Positions 7,095 through 8,868 of a DNA stretch of 8,868 nt are shown piece after piece; the first letter of the stretch is position 1, and each line of letters starts with the position of its first letter. The notes beneath the pieces were generated by a model. The model was not told the DNA's origin and did not search any database. It was given only the letters and a program-made list of their open reading frames with translations. A program made the translations under genes and the position numbers. The stretch is from an uncultured Eubacterium sp. (GTDB lineage Bacteria; Bacillota; Clostridia; Lachnospirales; Lachnospiraceae): NCBI GenBank assembly GCA_900547255.1, contig URGC01000097.1, positions 1 to 8,868 on the forward strand. The letters run 5' to 3'.

Positions 7095-7289
7095 ATGGAG
7101 ATAGGAATCATATTTAAAATTGCAGCAGTCGGAGTGCTTGTGTCGATTCTTTCACAGGTATTAAAACACAGTGGAAGAGATGAACATGCATTTCTTACAA
7201 GTCTTGCAGGGCTTCTGCTTGTTCTCTCATGGATTATTCCATATATAATCAATCTGTTTGAATATATGAAAAAACTATTTGATATGTAG
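7095..7289 (+). CDS. spoIIIAC: Stage III sporulation protein AC
   Basis: This 64-aa protein (B. subtilis 68 aa) consists of two membrane helices (about 3-22 and 34-55) joined by the very conserved short loop KHSGRDEHAFLTSLAG (24-39). That loop makes the family easy to recognise. It is a small integral component of the SpoIIIA channel with no known catalysis; paired hydrophobic helices like this resemble small export-apparatus subunits. The ATG at 7095 follows AAGGGGAT at a good distance. An in-frame extension to 7035 exists but overlaps spoIIIAB and has no ribosome binding site, so it was rejected. It begins 17 bp after the spoIIIAB stop, and its own stop codon lies within the ribosome binding site of the next gene. 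Confidence 0.95.
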   Translation: MEIGIIFKIAAVGVLVSILSQVLKHSGRDEHAFLTSLAGLLLVLSWIIPYIINLFEYMKKLFDM

Positions 7290-7293
7290 GTGA
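7288..7293 (+). promoter_or_regulatory. Ribosome binding site of the spoIIIAD-spoIIIAE fusion gene
   Basis: AGGTGA overlaps the spoIIIAC stop and lies five bases before TTG at 7299. GTG at 7290 and ATG at 7293 fall on or directly against this site, too close for initiation. TTG also gives the N-terminus MDVVKI, which resembles SpoIIIAD starts elsewhere. Confidence 0.65.
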
Positions 7294-7298
7294 TGATT

Positions 7299-8732
7299 TT
7301 GGACGTTGTAAAAATAATGATGCTTGCATTAGTTGCTGTTCTGATATGCAGTTTCTTAAAAAATATGGGTTCTTCATTTCATTTATACATCCCGATAATA
7401 GTATGCATAATAATTATGGCATTCGTAGTGCTGAAATTATCATCCGTGATAGACAGTATAAGTAAATTCTACAGTTATCTGGAATACAGTGATAAATACA
7501 CAGATATACTTCTAAAGACAGTTATAATTACATATGTCACATCTTTTACGTCCGATATATGCAAAGATTCCGGATATTCATCCATTGCAAGCCAGATTGA
7601 GCTGTTTGGCAAGATAACAATAATTATCCTGTCAATTCCGGTTATATTTGAACTGCTTGATATGACCGTTGTACAAGCATTTGGAGCTGAAATTGAAGAA
7701 GAGACCACTTCATATGATTACAGTTCAATAGATACTGCTATAAAGCAGTCAGGCGTTAAAGGATTTTCTTTTGGCAGCTTGACAGAGCAGATTATAAATG
7801 GTGAATTTTCGATATTTAAGTACATAAAAAATATCATAACCAACCAGCTTGCAGCTATTAACACATACAAAACAACATTTATTAATATCGTTCTGCTTGC
7901 TGTATTCTCTGGGATATTTAAGATTCTTTCATCACATGGAAATATGAATACGTATGACACTTCAAGAATAGTCATTATGATTAATCTTATAATAATTCTC
8001 ACCAAAGTTTTTATTGATACATTAAAGATATGCCAGAATGCAGTAGGTGGCCTGCTTTCGATATATGAATCCTTGATGCCGGTTTTTCTGTCATCTGTGG
8101 CTGTGATAACCGGAAGCATAACATATGCCGCATATTATCAGGTCGTGCTGCTCGGAGTAACTGTCGTCAATATTATATTTTTAAATATATTAATGGGCTG
8201 CATTAAAGCAGACTATTATCTGTGCATTATTAACAGAATCACACAGACAGAACGCTTTACCAAGCTTTGTGAGTTCATTGAAAATCTGGTGAAATGGACA
8301 TGCAAAATAATAATTATAATATTCACAGGCATAGGATGTGTTAAAGGAATTATGGCACCTATGTCCGATTCTTTCAAAAGAAAACTTTTCTATAAATCTG
8401 CCAGAATAATTCCGGGGATAGGGGATTCCATCGATACTGTATCATCCGCAATATACGGTTCTGGAGTAATTATAAAAAACGGCATAGGAATTGGCGGTAT
8501 AGTTATCCTTGTTCTTCTTCTGGTAAATCCTCTGATACACATTACGATTAATTTTCTTGTGCTGAAAATTACATCTGCAATATTGCAGCCGATGGCTGAT
8601 AAATCATTTGTACAGATAATAGATAATGTTGCAGAGATAATCGGTCTTATGATGCTTATTGTGAGCATTACAGGATTCTTATTCATTATTATGATTGCCC
8701 TTATATGTGCGTTTACTAATAATGTCACCTGA
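7299..8732 (+). CDS. spoIIIAD-spoIIIAE: Fused stage III sporulation proteins AD and AE
   Basis: This single 477-aa frame covers two proteins that are separate in B. subtilis (AD 133 aa, AE about 390-400 aa). Residues 1 to about 126 are SpoIIIAD: N-terminal helices (about 4-20, 28-48), the conserved KDSGYSSIASQIELFGK block (89-105) and a last helix (about 106-124). Residues about 131-477 are SpoIIIAE: an acidic linker (EIEEET), a soluble stretch, then several helices and the conserved IIPGIGDSIDTVSSA (370-384), SGVIIKNGIGIGG (388-400) and KITSAILQPMADKS (423-436) blocks. The AE part lacks its own signal peptide; AD's last helix stands in that place. No internal ribosome binding site precedes the possible ATG at 7662. 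Both are membrane parts of the mother-cell SpoIIIA channel. The fusion could be genuine or, less likely, reflect a sequencing error that removed an AD stop. The start TTG follows AGGTGA; a 480-aa form from GTG 7290 is less likely. Confidence 0.93.
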   Translation: MDVVKIMMLALVAVLICSFLKNMGSSFHLYIPIIVCIIIMAFVVLKLSSVIDSISKFYSYLEYSDKYTDILLKTVIITYVTSFTSDICKDSGYSSIASQIELFGKITIIILSIPVIFELLDMTVVQAFGAEIEEETTSYDYSSIDTAIKQSGVKGFSFGSLTEQIINGEFSIFKYIKNIITNQLAAINTYKTTFINIVLLAVFSGIFKILSSHGNMNTYDTSRIVIMINLIIILTKVFIDTLKICQNAVGGLLSIYESLMPVFLSSVAVITGSITYAAYYQVVLLGVTVVNIIFLNILMGCIKADYYLCIINRITQTERFTKLCEFIENLVKWTCKIIIIIFTGIGCVKGIMAPMSDSFKRKLFYKSARIIPGIGDSIDTVSSAIYGSGVIIKNGIGIGGIVILVLLLVNPLIHITINFLVLKITSAILQPMADKSFVQIIDNVAEIIGLMMLIVSITGFLFIIMIALICAFTNNVT

Positions 8733-8733
8733 T

Positions 8734-8738
8734 AGGAG
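8734..8738 (+). promoter_or_regulatory. Ribosome binding site of spoIIIAF
   Basis: AGGAG lies six bases before TTG at 8745. The nearer ATG at 8740 gives only a two-codon frame (ATG CTT TGA) and is one base from the site, so it is not the start. Confidence 0.65.
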
Positions 8739-8744
8739 AATGCT

Positions 8745-8868
8745 TTGATTGATATTTTTTTACAGTGGGTAAGAGAGATTTTTATAATAGGACTTATGTC
8801 CGAAATTTTCATAGCTCTTATAAAAAGTGAGCAGTATAAAAGATATATTAATTATATAACAGGGCTTA
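8745..8868 (+). CDS. spoIIIAF: Stage III sporulation protein AF, N-terminal part, cut by window edge
   Basis: From TTG at 8745 the frame stays open to the edge: 41 codons reading (M)IDIFLQWVREIF and so on to YINYITGL. The layout matches SpoIIIAF N-termini: a Trp near residue 8, a first membrane helix (about 10-26), then a short charged loop (KSEQYKRY) before the second helix. SpoIIIAF is a two-helix membrane protein whose later extracellular domain has a ring-building fold. That domain (most of the roughly 200-aa protein) lies beyond the window. Position, 12 bp after the AE stop and in the conserved operon order, is the main support. Confidence 0.85.
   Translation, partial: MIDIFLQWVREIFIIGLMSEIFIALIKSEQYKRYINYITGL

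Noticed and set aside
7662..7664. Internal ATG as a separate start for SpoIIIAE
   Set aside because: No purine-rich site lies in the 15 bases before it, and the product would begin with MTVVQAFGAE, too short for a signal peptide.
8740..8748. ATG CTT TGA overlapping the spoIIIAF start
   Set aside because: It encodes only two residues and is one base from the ribosome binding site. Probably incidental; TTG at 8745 explains the SpoIIIAF N-terminus.
8390..8812. 140-aa minus-strand frame across the spoIIIAE/AF boundary
   Set aside because: It is antisense to conserved SpoIIIAE blocks and the SpoIIIAF start, has no ribosome binding site of note, and no family resemblance.

Overview
The window looks like AT-rich chromosomal DNA from an anaerobic, endospore-lineage Firmicute, probably Clostridia and possibly Lachnospiraceae. 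The evidence is a spoIIIA sporulation operon, AGGAGG-type ribosome binding sites, frequent TTG starts and strongly AT-biased third codon positions. The species assignment is an inference; no rRNA or marker gene is present.

Layout. Positions 1-2287 are read on the minus strand. They hold a possible first few codons of a gene running off the left edge, a NodB-type polysaccharide deacetylase without a signal peptide (84-953), and a secreted D-Ala-D-Ala carboxypeptidase of peptidase family S11 (1046-2287). The deacetylase has its own good sigma-A-like promoter inside a small inverted repeat that overlaps the carboxypeptidase stop codon. A 74-bp divergent intergenic region (2288-2361) separates these from plus-strand genes. 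The first plus-strand unit is a two-gene ABC exporter of the MacB/FtsX type: ATPase (2362-3063) and an 801-aa permease (3077-5482). It ends at a strong two-tier intrinsic terminator (5535-5584).

The rest, 5591 to the right edge, is the start of the spoIIIA operon. It has a sigma-E-like promoter, then spoIIIAA, spoIIIAB, spoIIIAC, a single reading frame that joins SpoIIIAD to SpoIIIAE, and the first 41 codons of spoIIIAF. In other spore formers these mother-cell proteins build, with forespore SpoIIQ, the channel that keeps the engulfed forespore active. AA is the ATPase, AB is a GspF-like platform protein, AC/AD/AE are polytopic membrane parts, and AF/AG/AH form the ring in the outer forespore membrane. 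AG and AH would lie beyond the right edge.

The most unusual observation is the in-frame SpoIIIAD-SpoIIIAE fusion. AD's last membrane helix appears to take the place of AE's usual cleavable signal peptide, and a signal-peptidase-like sequence sits at the joint. Three genes of this operon (AB, AD-AE, AF) also appear to start at TTG. I do not see mobile elements, CRISPR arrays, tRNA or rRNA genes. Every intergenic gap is under 300 bp.
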